A DNA stretch of 64,000 nucleotides from the NCBI GenBank assembly GCA_038380435.1, contig JAWZYU010000017.1, positions 20,707,283-20,771,282 on the forward strand, given 5' to 3'. Shown here one piece after another: positions 47,508-58,419 of the stretch (position 1 is its first letter; each line of letters starts with the position of its first letter). The position numbers and the translations under genes are program-made. This DNA comes from Ryuthela nishihirai. Its lineage: Eukaryota > Arthropoda > Arachnida > Araneae > Heptathelidae. The notes under the pieces were generated by a model. The model was not told the origin of the DNA. It was given only the letters and a program-made list of their open reading frames with translations, and ran no database searches.

Positions 47508-47520
47508 CCTCTGTGGGGGC

Positions 47521-47820
47521 ATAACAACAGATTGCATTCAAGTCTTTAATTTTTGTTTTAAATTTTGCTCTAAGAAATCTTTTATTAATGCAGTCATATT
47601 CTAGAAGAGCATCACTGGTGTGTCTGCTGAGAAACCTACCCTTGGAGATGTCTTCCATCATCCCTCCCTGAAAAGAGAAATTTAAAATTTTTTTAAGTAT
47701 CTCACCTTTACCTGTCCATCTGGTCTCTTGCAAGTCTAGAATATCTAAGGTTGTAGCACTGGAATTCCTGCATGAGGACATCAAGAGAATAATCTCTATT
47801 TAATGTCCTCATGTTCCACA
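47521..47820 (-). pseudogene. RTE endonuclease domain, broken
   Basis: Minus-strand readings include MWNMRTLNRDYSLDVLMQEF (about 47820-47760), DILDLQETRWTGKGEILKKI (about 47740-47690) and FLSRHTSDALLEYDCINKRF. The Glu of LQETRW is kept. The domain is then interrupted by the SINE at 47507; its continuation is on the far side. Confidence 0.85.
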
Positions 47821-48559
47821 TTTCTGCAGAGGGAAAATGATTAGTAGGATTTTTAAAGAAACTAGGTTTATTGGGATAGGTAGGGCCAACAATATCAAAC
47901 AGCCCCCTGATCACAGGTATGACGCAAAGACCTGTTCTTCCTCTGCTAAAGGCTGAAGTCACTGATGCTGGTAGGAACTTCGGCACCACCTTTTCAAGTG
48001 GACTTTTTCAAGAGCCATATGGCCTGCCTGAGACACATTACTCCAGTTTAGGCTTGACGATGCCCAACTAGCTAAGTAAGGTTCAGGTACCTGTGATGGC
48101 CTCTGATTAGGATTATCCACCAGCTGATATAAGGTATCCCATGCCTCTGTTCACTTAGAGCTGGCAACCCAGAGGCAAACAGAAAACAGCAGCAGACTCT
48201 CCCTCAACAGAGGCCCACCAGTGCAGCAAGTCCAGGATCAATAATCAAGCTCAAATCCATAAACAAGTCCAGTCTAGTAGGTATAAATGGTCAGCACCAG
48301 GACCCTGTGAAGTTGACCACTCAGCATGGTTGAAAAAATTAAAGAAAAAAGTGGTCATAGATGACCAGATCAGTAGGCCATACTGAACTGGCAGCCCTCC
48401 CCTTCCGTTCCATTCCAAAAGAAAATATCTCTTTTGAATGATACTAAGTCTGCACCATGAGAAGGCAGTGCCGGACATCAGGTGCTAGACCTGGCCGGTT
48501 TGGTGCATCATCACTGGGGATTGGTACACAGCTTCCCTTCAAGTTTATGCCTAGCTACC

Positions 48560-49150
48560 ATTTAACCTCAATTGGACACCATTTGCAAAAAGAAATATAA
48601 GCAGATGCACTTAATAACTATGTTAAGTGCAGCAATAAATGAAAACAAAATGTGTGCTTTTGTGTATGTGTCAACACTAATACCAAAACCAAGAAATCTA
48701 GAAGGCTGAAACTTTGCATACATACTTATGAAGCAGTTGATCAGTGATCAATCACTTAAACTAAAAACTTACATATTTCATAATTGCTTACAAAATCTCC
48801 AATTTTAGGGAGAATTTCAAAACTATAAAAAAATGCTTACAATAGTTCAAATTAATCTTGTGAACGTAATCAGAGGGTTGCTTCAAAATGGTGAAATAAA
48901 ACAAATGGAACAGTAATAGCACATATTGCATCTATGGAATGGTAATCTGAAAGCTCAAAGAAATTATTTATATGGTATCAAAAAATATGCATGAAATGAA
49001 AAAGTATGAGTTTTCAAGTCCGAATTATCTACTTTCATGAGATACAAGTAAAAAAAAATTTCAAACAGGAATTTCTATTTTTTTTAAATTTGAAGTTTTG
49101 TTTGTTGTGCTCTAGCATTATTGATCAGCACCTATGCTACTGATCTGGGA
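48560..49150 (-). mobile_element. piggyBac-like dispersed repeat, copy 2
   Basis: Reverse complement aligns with 32560-33130 (for example 'tgcatattttttgatacc', 'gaagcaaccctctgatta', 'ttcacaagatt'). It abuts the 5' end of the RTE LINE. The TTAA end was not identified in this copy. Confidence 0.55.
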
Positions 49151-49414
49151 AATTTGGTACGCCCTACAGTGCCAATGGACCTGAAAGATTTAAAGACTAC
49201 TGTTTCAAAATTTAGTATTAAAATAAATATTTGCTTTGGTAATTATTGTATGCTTTCAATGTTTCACACATTTTTATTTGCTTTCCAATCATTATACTTA
49301 TTACTAATACTCAGTGGGAGGTAAGTATATTACTCTCCACACTCTGTGCAACATTATACATAATTGGAATAGGAAGGTTATGAGCACGTGCATATTTTTG
49401 TGAACATTATGTTA

Positions 49415-49525
49415 TCAATTTCTTGTATCAAAACAAATAATCCCCATTTCTGAGGTTTTTTAGCAAATAAGAAAAAAAAAATCTTAGCAGCAATGTAAAT
49501 GTAAAGAGTAATTAAAAATCAACTT
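49415..49525 (+). repeat. Direct repeat pair in intron, copy 1
   Basis: Matches 50078-50180: 'cccatttctg', 'tttttagcaaataagaa', 'aatgtaa' and 'agagtaattaaaaa' in the same order. Confidence 0.7.
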
Positions 49526-50077
49526 AATTTTATGTAAAATTATTTTTTTTTCCAAACTGGAAAAAAATTTTTTTTAAACTGATTTGACTCTAAACCAAGA
49601 TCTTTTCCTCAGAAGGGGATCAAAGAGCTTATAGGAAGATGGTAGACAACTGACATTCATCATAATCAGAAATTATGTAATTAAAGTTATCCTTGATAAC
49701 ATTTCTGAATTTCAGTGTTACAAAATACGAATCTTTTGCATCAACCTGAAATATATCATTCAGTGGAATGCTCTTAAAAAACAATTATTGCTAATTGGCT
49801 TAATATCAGCAATCAAATTTGGACTGACAAATTATAGTTACAGAAATAATAGTGCCAGTGCTGATTATTTAGCACAATGGAACTAACTATCTGCTGAAAA
49901 TCAATTAGGTTGCCCAAACATTATTATTATCCTTAAGTAAGATTTTATAATGAAATGGTTAGCAAAAATAAAGCAGTTTGGTTTGATTCCAAAGATTAAC
50001 AATTGTTTCCAATCTCTACTTGGAAAAAAATGCAAACATTCACAAATTATGGTAGAATGTTGCCAATTTTTTTGTGT

Positions 50078-50180
50078 CACAAGTATAACAAATATTTCCC
50101 ATTTCTGGAGATTTTTAGCAAATAAGAAGAAAAAAATAATCTGAGTAACAATGTAACAGTGAAGAGTAATTAAAAAGTTA
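50078..50180 (+). repeat. Direct repeat pair in intron, copy 2
   Basis: Partner of 49415-49525, ending about 60 bases from the exon at 50243. Confidence 0.7.
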
Positions 50181-50242
50181 AAAAATAACACCATAAATAC
50201 ATTAAATCAAAACTGAGTACAAAAAATTTAATAAATACATAC

Positions 50243-50852
50243 TCTGTCCAAATTTGATGGTTCTCCTTTTCTACCTTCAAGTTTCTGCCACCTATCACTT
50301 AAACTACGACCAGCAGAACTCAAAGAGCCATAATTATCGAATTTATGGCGTGTTATTTCATAATTCTCTAGTTCTCTATGATCCACACCATATTGATTCA
50401 TTCCTGCAAAATTAGCAACAGAAATAACTCTCTGTTCAAAATATGCATCTTCACGCATATCTCTAGGTGACTGTTTTATTTCTTCTCGATCAAAAATTGG
50501 TCTATTTCCTTCACTTGGACGTCTTACTAATTTAACTTCAGAAGGATTTAGTATACGTCTGACTGTTGGTGATGGCTCTCTTATGTTTCGTCTAATGTCA
50601 ATAGTTATTTTCTCAAGATCTTCTCGAGTGTACTGAATTCTAGATTCCATGTTACGACTAGCATCACCAGTAAATGAACGAAATCGCTCATCTAAGGTAG
50701 GTCCATAATGTTTGTCCCCTGTTTCCATATATTCTTCAGGGGGCTCACCACCTCTTCTGAATCTTTCGATATTTTCTCTGGGAAAGCCATGTTCAGAACT
50801 TCCTATTCCACCCTTGCGATGATTTCCCATTCCAGGGCTTGGTGGGCAAAAC
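50243..50852 (-). CDS. Large internal exon of the RS/RG-rich gene
   Basis: The exon is 610 nt, between acceptor ttactcttccag and donor GACAGA|GTATGT. It opens with one base finishing a Gly codon and then encodes residues 80-282. It holds the least repetitive part of the protein: ERFRSFTGDASRNMESRIQ, then YTREDLEKITIDIRRNIREP (about 153-172), a basic VRRILNPSEVKLVRRPSEG stretch, and REDAYFEQRVISVANFAG. These segments look alpha-helical and selected rather than low-complexity, so they are the best probe for the family assignment. The exon ends in phase 0, matching the next exon. Confidence 0.92.
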
Positions 50853-51198
50853 CTGGAAGAGTAATTGCTCCATTAAACCTTCTCTACTCATATATATAAG
50901 ATCCTACTATTAACTGTTTGCACAAATTTTGAAAACAAAGTAATTCAATTTTTTAACCTTTACAGTTGAAAGGATTCTTTTTGCATCTCATAAATTTGAT
51001 ATGCTACAAAACACTGTACTATTTGCATTTTTATATAACTAGACCAAATCTTAGTTGTGTGAAGTATTTTTATTAGCTAATGTTAATTTTGGACTAAATA
51101 AATATATTGCAACATCTGGCCTGAAATCAAAATCATATGCATTTATATGACATTATAGTCAACACAAGATATAAAAATTACCTTCAAGTCACTATCTT

Positions 51199-51572
51199 TG
51201 GTTTGTTTTAGCTGTGAGCGGCACTTTTTTTGCACACAATGGGCTAATAACCAGGTCACAGCACCCCAAAGGCTCAGATAAGGTTGGGGGAGGGAACCCA
51301 CTGCACAGCTCTGTTGGAAGACAGATGGTAGCCACCACATAGGCCATCTAGTGGTATTTTTTAACGTGCACAGGGTATGGTTTTGCACGGGGCCATGTCT
51401 TAATGTCCCATCCGACAGACAGTGGCCTTTCCAAGCCCATTGGTGTTCCCTACTGACCGTGGGCAGGGTGGGGAGTTTTGCAGAGATAAATTTCAATGCT
51501 AGCCCAGCTAGGACTCGAACCTGGGAATTGCAGATTACAAGCCTGGCATGCTACCGAAGCCCCCCCCCCCTC
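51199..51572 (-). mobile_element. tRNA-Met-like SINE, copy i
   Basis: Near full length: 'gtgagcggcactttttttgc', 'tttttaacgtgcacagggta', 'tgtcccatccgacagacagt', B box complement ggactcgaacc, and a head truncated at 'ctaccgaagccccccccccc' where a poly-C run replaces the last bases. Confidence 0.9.
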
Positions 51573-51689
51573 CAAGACACTATTAATAAATATACTGTTT
51601 TATAATGATATTAATGGTTAAACCACAAATGTAGATTTATTCAGTTACATAGTCACAGTAATTGACTCTGAGGCTTGGGTTATCATTTT

Positions 51690-52505
51690 AGCAGTGGGAG
51701 CAAATCATCATTACTTACAAAGTTGAACCACCTATAACGCCCAAAATACTGCTTAAGCATCTAGAATCAAAAGCATCAAATTTCCTGTTATCTTGTTTAC
51801 AAATGGTCCACATTTCACTACTGTAACTAACTCTAGAAAAAAACAAACTATTATGCAGTCTAATTTTAGTCTCTATGGGTATACACCTATTCTTCCACAC
51901 TCCCCATAGGTTAAGTCCCAGCAGCAATCCTTATTCATCTGTTTATTGCATGACGTACATTGTCAATATCTGTTATATAGCTCCCAAGATAATTAAACTG
52001 AGACACCTGTTCAAGAGTGGAACTATTCAGATTAACTGAACAACAGCCTACCTGACTGATTTTCATCACTTTAGTTTCCTCTCTGTTTATAACCAAACCT
52101 ACTCTACTACCAATCTCATCAACATCTCAAATGAAAGAGTTCATCTCATCAACATCATTTGCCAAAAGGGCTAAATCATCAGCATAATCTATATCAGAAA
52201 TTTTCATATCTCCAGACCATTTAAGGCCAAAAACTTTTCCTTGCAGTGAATTTTTCTTAACATAATCAATAAACAAACTAAAGAGAAAAGGAGACAAAAT
52301 GCACCCTTGTTGAACATCAGAAGCAATGCTAAACCAATTGCTACAAGCCTTACCAACTATCACACATGATTCAGTGTTATTATAGAGAGCTTTCATTATG
52401 TTAACTAACTTGTCTAGTATGCCATATGATCTCACAATCAACCACAAATTATGATGATCAACAGAGTCAAAAGTCTTTTTGAAATCAACAAAGCTAGTTT
52501 GCATT
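51690..52505 (-). mobile_element. RTE LINE fragment
   Basis: Minus strand: TSFVDFKKTFDSVDHHNLWL (about 52500), CILSPFLFSLFIDYVKKNSL, FGLKWSGDMKISDIDYADDL with an intact YADD box (about 52190), then the C-terminal region to KVN. Both ends are truncated. ORF 52504-52127 stays open over 125 codons. Confidence 0.9.
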
Positions 52506-52546
52506 AAATTGAAAATGTTAAAAATATATATTTTTTATAACATACA

Positions 52547-52621
52547 CAGTCTTATCAGAATAACATGACCACCTACAATAGATAATACCTAGTAGGTGGT
52601 CATATTATTCTGATACAACTG
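52547..52621. mobile_element. 75-bp TIR-only MITE (copy 2)
   Basis: Arms cagtcttatcagaataacat and, reversed, cagttgtatcagaataatat pair around a ~17-base centre. Same family as 30404-30477 and the termini of 14237-16834. It sits exactly between a truncated LINE and a truncated piggyBac-like repeat. Confidence 0.88.
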
Positions 52622-52771
52622 CGTATATATATATAAAAATTCAAACAAGAATTTATATATTTCAAAAATTGAAGTATCATGTGTTGTATTAAGAATGACT
52701 GTGTCCATTTCTGAACTGTCATTTCTAAATCTATAAACAACTGCAGTCAATGGGTGCTCTGGAAGGGTTAA
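52622..52771 (-). mobile_element. piggyBac-like dispersed repeat, copy 3 (terminal fragment)
   Basis: Minus strand begins ttaacccttccagagcaccc at 52771 and aligns with the terminal parts of the other copies ('acttcaatttttgaaatata', 'ttcttgtttgaattttt'). It is cut off where the 75-bp MITE begins. Confidence 0.6.
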
Positions 52772-53088
52772 GTTCCAAATTAATTTGGCGTGTTTGTTTT
52801 TTTTTGTAAAAAAAAATAAGAAATAATAAAAATGGGAAAAAAATTATGTGCAAATAAAAAAAAAATCCTTATTAATAGCAAGTGCATTACATGTCATATG
52901 TGTACTAATTTTCTAAAATGCATTTGAAGTTTTATATTAACTAAAAACAGCTTTAAAGTTAGTGTTCTTATATTGGCACGTGTAGACTAAAACAGTTAAT
53001 AAAATTTAAACTGTGGAATTTACTAAATCACCAAAATCATAATAAAAATTGGATTTAATGCTTTGAATCCAGAGTACAATTTATTTAC
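52772..53088. other. Intron sequence, no gene seen
   Basis: AT-rich, adjacent to the donor of the 53089 exon. Nothing recognised. Confidence 0.5.
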
Positions 53089-53325
53089 CCTTCGCGAGAT
53101 CTATCTTGTATATGAAATGGTGATCCATCCCTCCTATCACTAGTACGAGGAGGTCCAAAATCCCGCCCTCGGTGGTCTGGGGGTAAGCTTGGATGAATTG
53201 TTCCTTGATGGATATTTGCTTCATTTCTATTATGTGATGCATGACCTTCAGATCTAACTCGAGGAGGAGCTCTTGACAAAGGAATGCGAGGAGGACTATG
53301 GTCTGGAACAAATCTGTCATTTTCT
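53089..53325 (-). CDS. Exon of the RS/RG-rich gene (first in window)
   Basis: The acceptor ttcttgcag precedes 53325 and the donor GG|GTAAAT follows 53089. The exon is 237 nt: one base completing an upstream codon, 78 codons, then two bases of a split Gly. The product is rich in Pro, Arg, Asp and His (ENDRFVPDHSPPRIPLSRAP at its start; DRRDGSPFHIQDRSREG at its end). An overlapping frame is also open but yields a hydrophobic, unrelated peptide and does not join in phase to the next exon. No upstream exon was found in the remaining 10.7 kb, so the gene continues outside the window. Confidence 0.87.
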
Positions 53326-53329
53326 CTGC

Positions 53330-53938
53330 AAGAACATATTCATATGTATAATGAATGGTATATTAACAATTTACAGCCTCACATTAAAGTTAACTTTCTT
53401 CACATATAAAACATGCAACACGGATAAATCAAGGGGGGGAATCTAAACAAAGCTCAAAGGGTAAAATATTTATAAAAATATTCGCATTGTTATGACATTT
53501 AAGAATAAAAAATGTACTAATAATCTATTATAAATTAAAAACGTTCTATCCAAAGGAGGTACAAAAACATTTGAAACAGTTCATAAGCTACCAGGTAATT
53601 TTTTTAATTGCATATTAAACCTAGGATTTTTTTTCTTTTTTCAAAACAAAGATTTTTTAAAAACTAACTTACAAAATTCTTTGAATTAGATGCCAACAAC
53701 AGGCACTTAAATAGTAAAAACTGATGAGGCATTTCCTTGGAGAAGGAAAATAACATTTAATCCCTTATAGTCAACTCAGACCTAGGATGCTGTGGGCAGA
53801 AAATGTCAAACAGGACCTTGCTAAAATAGTGTTTTGAACAAAGAAATTATAGTGTTAACTTTCTCCAAAACAAAGAGAACTTACTATTTTTTTTCAGTGC
53901 CAATCTTGTGAAGAACAGCACATGAAAAAGGCTGAACT
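53330..53938. other. Intron or flank, no gene seen
   Basis: AT-rich. A short stretch near 53780-53830 ('cctaggatgctgtgggcaga', 'aatgtcaaacaggaccttgc') matches the 3' region of the RTE ORF and is a small LINE remnant. No further host exon was found. Confidence 0.5.
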
Positions 53939-53939
53939 G

Positions 53940-54375
53940 ATTTATGTCTGAGTGGTATTTTTGTGCACACAATGGGCTACATGACCAGGTGACAAGAACA
54001 CAAGGCTTGGAGTTGGGTAGGGGAAGTTGGTTGGGTGGAGTACCCACTGGACAATTGTTAACCTTTCAGTAGACACATGATCTACAAACCATGTTTCTTG
54101 CAATGCATTTCTTGTTTAGACCTCTTAATGCAAGGCAACCTTCTCAGCAGCAGCAGCCCACCTGACTTTGCCCATCTTGCTCACTGTCATTTGCAGTGAG
54201 CATTTGAGTAGTATATGCAGCAGGTTTTAGAATGTATTGTGAATGTATCTAGTAACACATGACTACTGGAAAGGTTGAGAAGATAGATGGAAGCCTCCCA
54301 TCAAGATGATCCAGCATGTTCTTTAACCTGTACAGAGTACACAGTGAAGTCTTCTGTACACAGCCATGCTCATGG
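53940..54375 (-). mobile_element. tRNA-Met-like SINE, copy j (split)
   Basis: The tail half (53940-54057, 'gtgcacacaatgggctacat') and middle (about 54275-54375, 'gatggaagcctcccatcaag', 'gttctttaacctgtacagag') are separated by the MITE at 54062-54274. The head is missing. Confidence 0.8.
54062..54274. mobile_element. TTAA-flanked MITE inside a SINE
   Basis: Ends cctttcagtag and its near complement ctactggaaagg are inverted repeats. Flanks are TTAA (54058-54061) and TTGA (54275-54278), as expected for a piggyBac-type insertion with one later mutation. The 213-bp interior is non-coding. Confidence 0.75.
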
Positions 54376-54940
54376 CAAAAAATTTTAGAGCTGACAACAA
54401 ACAATAACATTTTTGTTGATGATCCCAGCAGGGTCCAAGTGTAGCAGTATGATCATAATAGTTGACAGATAGCCCTAGTAACAAAAAATCCCCTTTGCAC
54501 ATTCAGGGGAGCCAAGAGTAAGCATAAACCTGGGGCAAACAATCTAGATGAGTTTCTTTTTTTAAACATTTTAATAAATTTTATAAACAAAAATCATAGT
54601 AGGTAAATATTAAATGGATATAAAATCAATAATAATTTATGAAATATAATGTTAGTAATGTAATAATTATTAATGCATGCAATCTGCTTGTACAACAAAA
54701 CAATTTTGCTATGTTTATAAAATGAAGTCAATTTATAAAAAAATATATTGGGAAAATAAATAATTTCTTGCACTCTTAATCATTAAATCATTGATATAAA
54801 CTGCCAAACAATGAGATGACAAGAGAATCATATTTTTCTTGACTTTTGCCAGTTGTGGACAACTTCTAAAGGGCCAATTGCATTAAATAGGATTAATATT
54901 TACTTTGGTTTATAAATTTTTTTATAAATCTATGTACAAT
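54376..54940. other. No gene seen
   Basis: AT-rich spacer. Nothing recognised. Confidence 0.5.
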
Positions 54941-55579
54941 TACCGTATATTTCCGCAGATAAGACGATAGTTGAATCATAAAAAAAAGGTCCCCAAAATC
55001 CGGGTCGTCTTATAGGACAGATACAAAAAAAAAAATTAGATTGAAATTTATATAAATTGAAACCATTATAAAATAAAACAAATCACTCACCACTGACTGT
55101 GACTGATCTTGAAAATTACTACAACTTATCGAAAAATCTATCATATTATTTAAATACGCTATATGATAATACATTACATTGTAATAGTAAATAATACATT
55201 AAATTGTAATAGTAAAACAATACTAAAACAAAATAAATATTAAAAGTTATGTTTATTGAGCTACTGAGGAAAAAACGGACAAACCGTAATTATTTACTAG
55301 TACAGAGTAGAGTATGTCCACAAAATAGAATAGCCCATACGATGCTTTTGTGAATAGTCAAGGTCATTACCCGAATGCCCGAATCAGTGCGAATGTTTGC
55401 GAATAGGACATAATTCTGTATACGCTATACAGTATTATTATCCAGATGATGATCGCCGATCTAAACTAAATTCATAGGCCGTTGATAGTTTGGGGTCGTC
55501 TTATAGGACACATATATGCTAAAACTATAAAACTTTGATGAAAATTTATACCTCGTCTTATCTGCGGAAATATAAGGTA
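54941..55579. mobile_element. Pogo-like MITE
   Basis: Terminal inverted repeats taccgtatatttccgcagat(aagacga) differ at one position between ends, with TA at both edges. Subterminal 'gggtcgtcttataggaca' also occurs near both ends, inverted. The 639-bp body is non-coding. The ends resemble those of 61824-62563, which contains a pogo/Tigger transposase remnant. Confidence 0.85.
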
Positions 55580-55593
55580 GTTTCACAGCATTG

Positions 55594-57600
55594 TTAACAC
55601 TAAACCTACCAACACTTCATGTATTATTATATTATAATTCATGTATTATATTCTTATGTATAATATTATATACTCATTCCTACCGTGACCAGTCAAATGA
55701 CCAGTCCTTAAAAAAAAATATTTTTTTTACAACTGAATGCAGATAATAATCAATTTGGTACTGAATTAAATAATAAATGAAACAACTATCACAAAATGAA
55801 AAAATATTTTTTTTTCATTTCAATTAAAAACATGAAAAGAAAATGAAAAATGAATGATAGTTCTATAGTTTCTTGCATTTATAAATAAATAATGCATATC
55901 TTATTCATATTCAATGCATTTTTTACAAATTATGGAGTTCTCAAATGTACATTTGCTGCACACATATTTTTTGCATTTCAAACAGATTTCCGTAGTTTTG
56001 TTGTTTTTGCAATATCTTACTTGGCAAATTTTTCGTACATGTGAAACTGAACTTATATTTGTTGATGATTTTGGTACATTTCCTTTTCCTTTTTCCTGTG
56101 ATTCTTGATATTCAGCGGAAAGTTCTTCAGCTAACTGGAATAAAAATTCCCTCCTTGAATTTTTCCCCCGTTTCTTTATATAAAACCCATGCATTTATTC
56201 CAGCTAGGTCAAGATTATTGAAAAATACTTGGAGGGGCCATCTCCAAGATTTCGATTTCACACTGTATTTTCTTGCTATTTGATCCATCACATCTACACT
56301 GATTTTGTGCTATAATAAAATCTAATCGTTTCTGGTATACGCTTATCACTTTTTTCATTGTCTATTGAGTTATGCATTGAACTTAGTAGAACTACTTTTT
56401 TATTTATTTTACTTTTATAAATTGTTAGAGTAATATAACCTGATTTATATAGTTTTGTTGTAAAGCGTGCCATAATATCTTTCACTTGTTTGGCAAGTTT
56501 TGGCAATTCTTGCTTGTTTCCATGGATGGTTCCAACAGTAGTGGTTCTTTTTGCTAGAAGTTTTGTGGCTAATGAAAAATTATCTATGGTTACATTCCTT
56601 CCACACCCTGAGAATGGTTCTATTAGCTTGAGGACAATGAACTCCCCAAGTGGAACTGAAGATTTTTTTTTTTCATCCTTTCCCAATTATGGAAATCCAT
56701 TTATTGCATACTTGCTATTGACATCAGATGCTAACCAGAATTTGATTCCAAACTTATCTGGTTTGTTTGGCATATATTGTGTAAATCTACACCTAGCCTT
56801 GGATGGAATCAACTGCTCATCAACAGTCATATATGCACCTGGTTTGTAACAATTTTGGCTATTCTCAATGAATCAGTCCCATGTTTCAGATATCAAAGCA
56901 AATTTATTGGTTTGTAAACGCTGGCTTTGTTCACTTTTCTTATCAAATCGTATAAACCTCATAATTTCACTAAATACATTCCTGCTCATGGTTTTTGAAA
57001 AAAATGCAGGAACCCATTTCTTATTCCATAAGTATGAGATGTCTGAATTTTTTACCTCACATGAGCCGCGAGCATACAGCAGAGCAACAAATGTATCTAA
57101 TTTTGCTGCATTTAGTTCCCATTTAGTCCACAACACTCTAAATGCTTATGTGCACGTTCTTATACGTTCCATCATACGGTGATCAATGATCAAAGAAAAT
57201 GCAGTCTTTACTTTCCCTGTCATAATATGTCATTTAGCATATCCTATCGGACCTGATACTTCCCTAAAAGTATTATGAACTGCTGCTCTTCCAGGTTTGG
57301 AACCTTCTTCTATTTCTTCCCAAACTGTCCCATCAGCAGCAGTTTTGATGTGTTGGTTCTCTATAGCACTCTCACTTTTAGAACTCAATAAAAATCTCTT
57401 TTGCCCTCTACGTTTATTCAAAATATTCTCCTCTTCATTATCCATGTCTGAGGACTCATATTCGTCGGTTGTGTCAAATAGGTCATCATCTTTTTCCATG
57501 TTATCTTCAGTTTCAGAAAGTTCCTGTTCATCGAATTCCGAACACTCTTCGTCTATGTTATTTATTTTTTTTAATAGTCATATTTTTTTAATGTCTCGAC
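55594..57600 (-). mobile_element. piggyBac element with broken transposase
   Basis: A minus-strand piggyBac transposase spans about 57580-55901. A TTAA at 55594-55597 and the block gaccagtcaaatgaccagtc near 55690 suggest the 3' end, but the matching 5' end was not located, so boundaries are provisional. Confidence 0.75.
55901..57580 (-). pseudogene. piggyBac transposase, frameshifted
   Basis: In order: acidic N-terminus MEKDDDLFDTTDEYESSDMD (57499), then FREVSGPIGYAK; MLWTKWELNAAKLDTFVALL and RNVFSEIMRFIRFDKKSEQS (57136-56880); YKPGAYMTVDEQLIPSKARC and DKFGIKFWLASDVNSKYAIN (56850-56700) around catalytic Asp positions; GRNVTIDNFSLATKLLAKRT (56600); and a C-terminal Cys finger ICLKCKKYVCSKCTFENSII (56000-55940). 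Breaks lie near 57230, 56870, 56690 and 56300. piggyBac enzymes excise precisely at TTAA sites. Quite young, but inactive as it stands. Confidence 0.9.
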
Positions 57601-58415
57601 ATTTTTGGGATAAATATTCGCAACAGAATAATGCAGTAAAAACGAAATATAAAACTTACATCTAAGTATCGTTGGTTCACTTTTTCTTACTTCAAAATAG
57701 CACTTATAACTTGAAATGTTCAAAATAATAATCGATTCTTATTTCAAAATGCCGTAAGTGCTTTATAACTTTTATACTGTGATGCTCTCTCCTGGAGTTA
57801 TAAGATTGTACTGTGTCACCCAACTTTGCGGTCTGTGCACACTTTTGCCATTATCATTGTTATCAACGTACGCACATGCGTAGCAATTGCTTGATCGCGG
57901 CTTGCTCATTCAACTTTCAGTTGGGCAATAGAGGCACTCCCAGGCTCGAACTCATCAATTAGATTGGCATGATGATGGCAAAGGTAGACCATCAAGTTTA
58001 AGCTGTTTTCACTGTGTGTTATGCAGCTTGAGCTTAGTTTCATTACAACACAGTCCAAACAACACAATTTTAAAGTAAGGAACTAGTTGCCAAGAGCTTT
58101 CAAGATATGATCATTAAAGAAATAGCAAAAGGATCAATCAATGAAAGGAACATTATAACTGATATCATTTACAACTGTTAAAGATATCAAATAATAACCC
58201 CCCAAGGATGCTGTTTCTCTGTACAAAAAAGAAATAGCACCTTCGCATACAATCTACAATAAAGTTCAGTTAAGATGGCAATGTAAAACAGTGCCATCTT
58301 AACTGAAACAGAAGAGCAACTAGCACACAACCTAGATATTTGTTAGATCTTCAAATCTATATGAGAGATTAATATTTCACACTTGCCCAGGTCTCATTGT
58401 CTTTTATAGTACAAT
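57601..58415. other. No gene seen
   Basis: Contains a GC-richer patch (57785-57960) without recognised function and the hairpin at 58265-58307. No host exon found. Confidence 0.45.
58265..58307. repeat. 16-bp perfect hairpin
   Basis: ttcagttaagatggca (58265-58280) and its exact complement at 58292-58307 flank an 11-base loop. It may be the core of a small foldback repeat. Confidence 0.9.
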
Positions 58416-58419
58416 ATAT

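Larger units (their letters stand above)
44885..48560 (-). mobile_element. RTE LINE, near full length, with nested SINE
   Basis: Minus-strand element from a 5' region (48560-47850) through endonuclease, connector and reverse transcriptase to the 3' end at about 44885, next to an (ac)n/(atac)n microsatellite tail. Removing the SINE at 47127-47507 leaves about 3.3 kb, a plausible full RTE length. Frameshifts and stops are scattered throughout. Confidence 0.88.
5375..53325 (-). other. Gene span: RS/RG-rich nuclear protein, partial (8 exons)
   Basis: Eight minus-strand exons join with correct GT/AG sites and consistent phases, giving 1636 nt and 544 residues ending in TAG. In this partial numbering the protein runs from a Pro/Arg/Asp-rich region (1-150), through a conserved-looking segment YTREDLEKITIDIRRNI near 153-169, RS/ER-rich low-complexity sequence (283-468), an RG/RGG-rich region (469-528), to a basic tail HHRRRRGLR. 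Composition and the HDDR..RGRG order recall the C-terminus of THRAP3/BCLAF1 proteins, which act in nuclear mRNA processing and transcription. This is family-level recall, not a search result. The first visible exon starts mid-protein, so the N-terminus is upstream and not found here. Introns of 2.2-14.4 kb are filled with transposons. Exon structure is confident; family name is tentative (about 0.5). Confidence 0.85.

Noticed and set aside
47306..47524. Open frames of 70-90 codons within SINE copies (also near 7.85, 12.6 and 51.4 kb)
   Set aside because: They recur in the same place in each SINE because the repeat is GC-richer, and they differ by frameshifts between copies. No sign of coding.
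53081..53320. Longer open frame on the minus strand overlapping the 53089 exon
   Set aside because: It gives a Leu/Ile-rich peptide unlike the rest of the protein and does not join in phase to the 50852 acceptor; the alternative frame does both.
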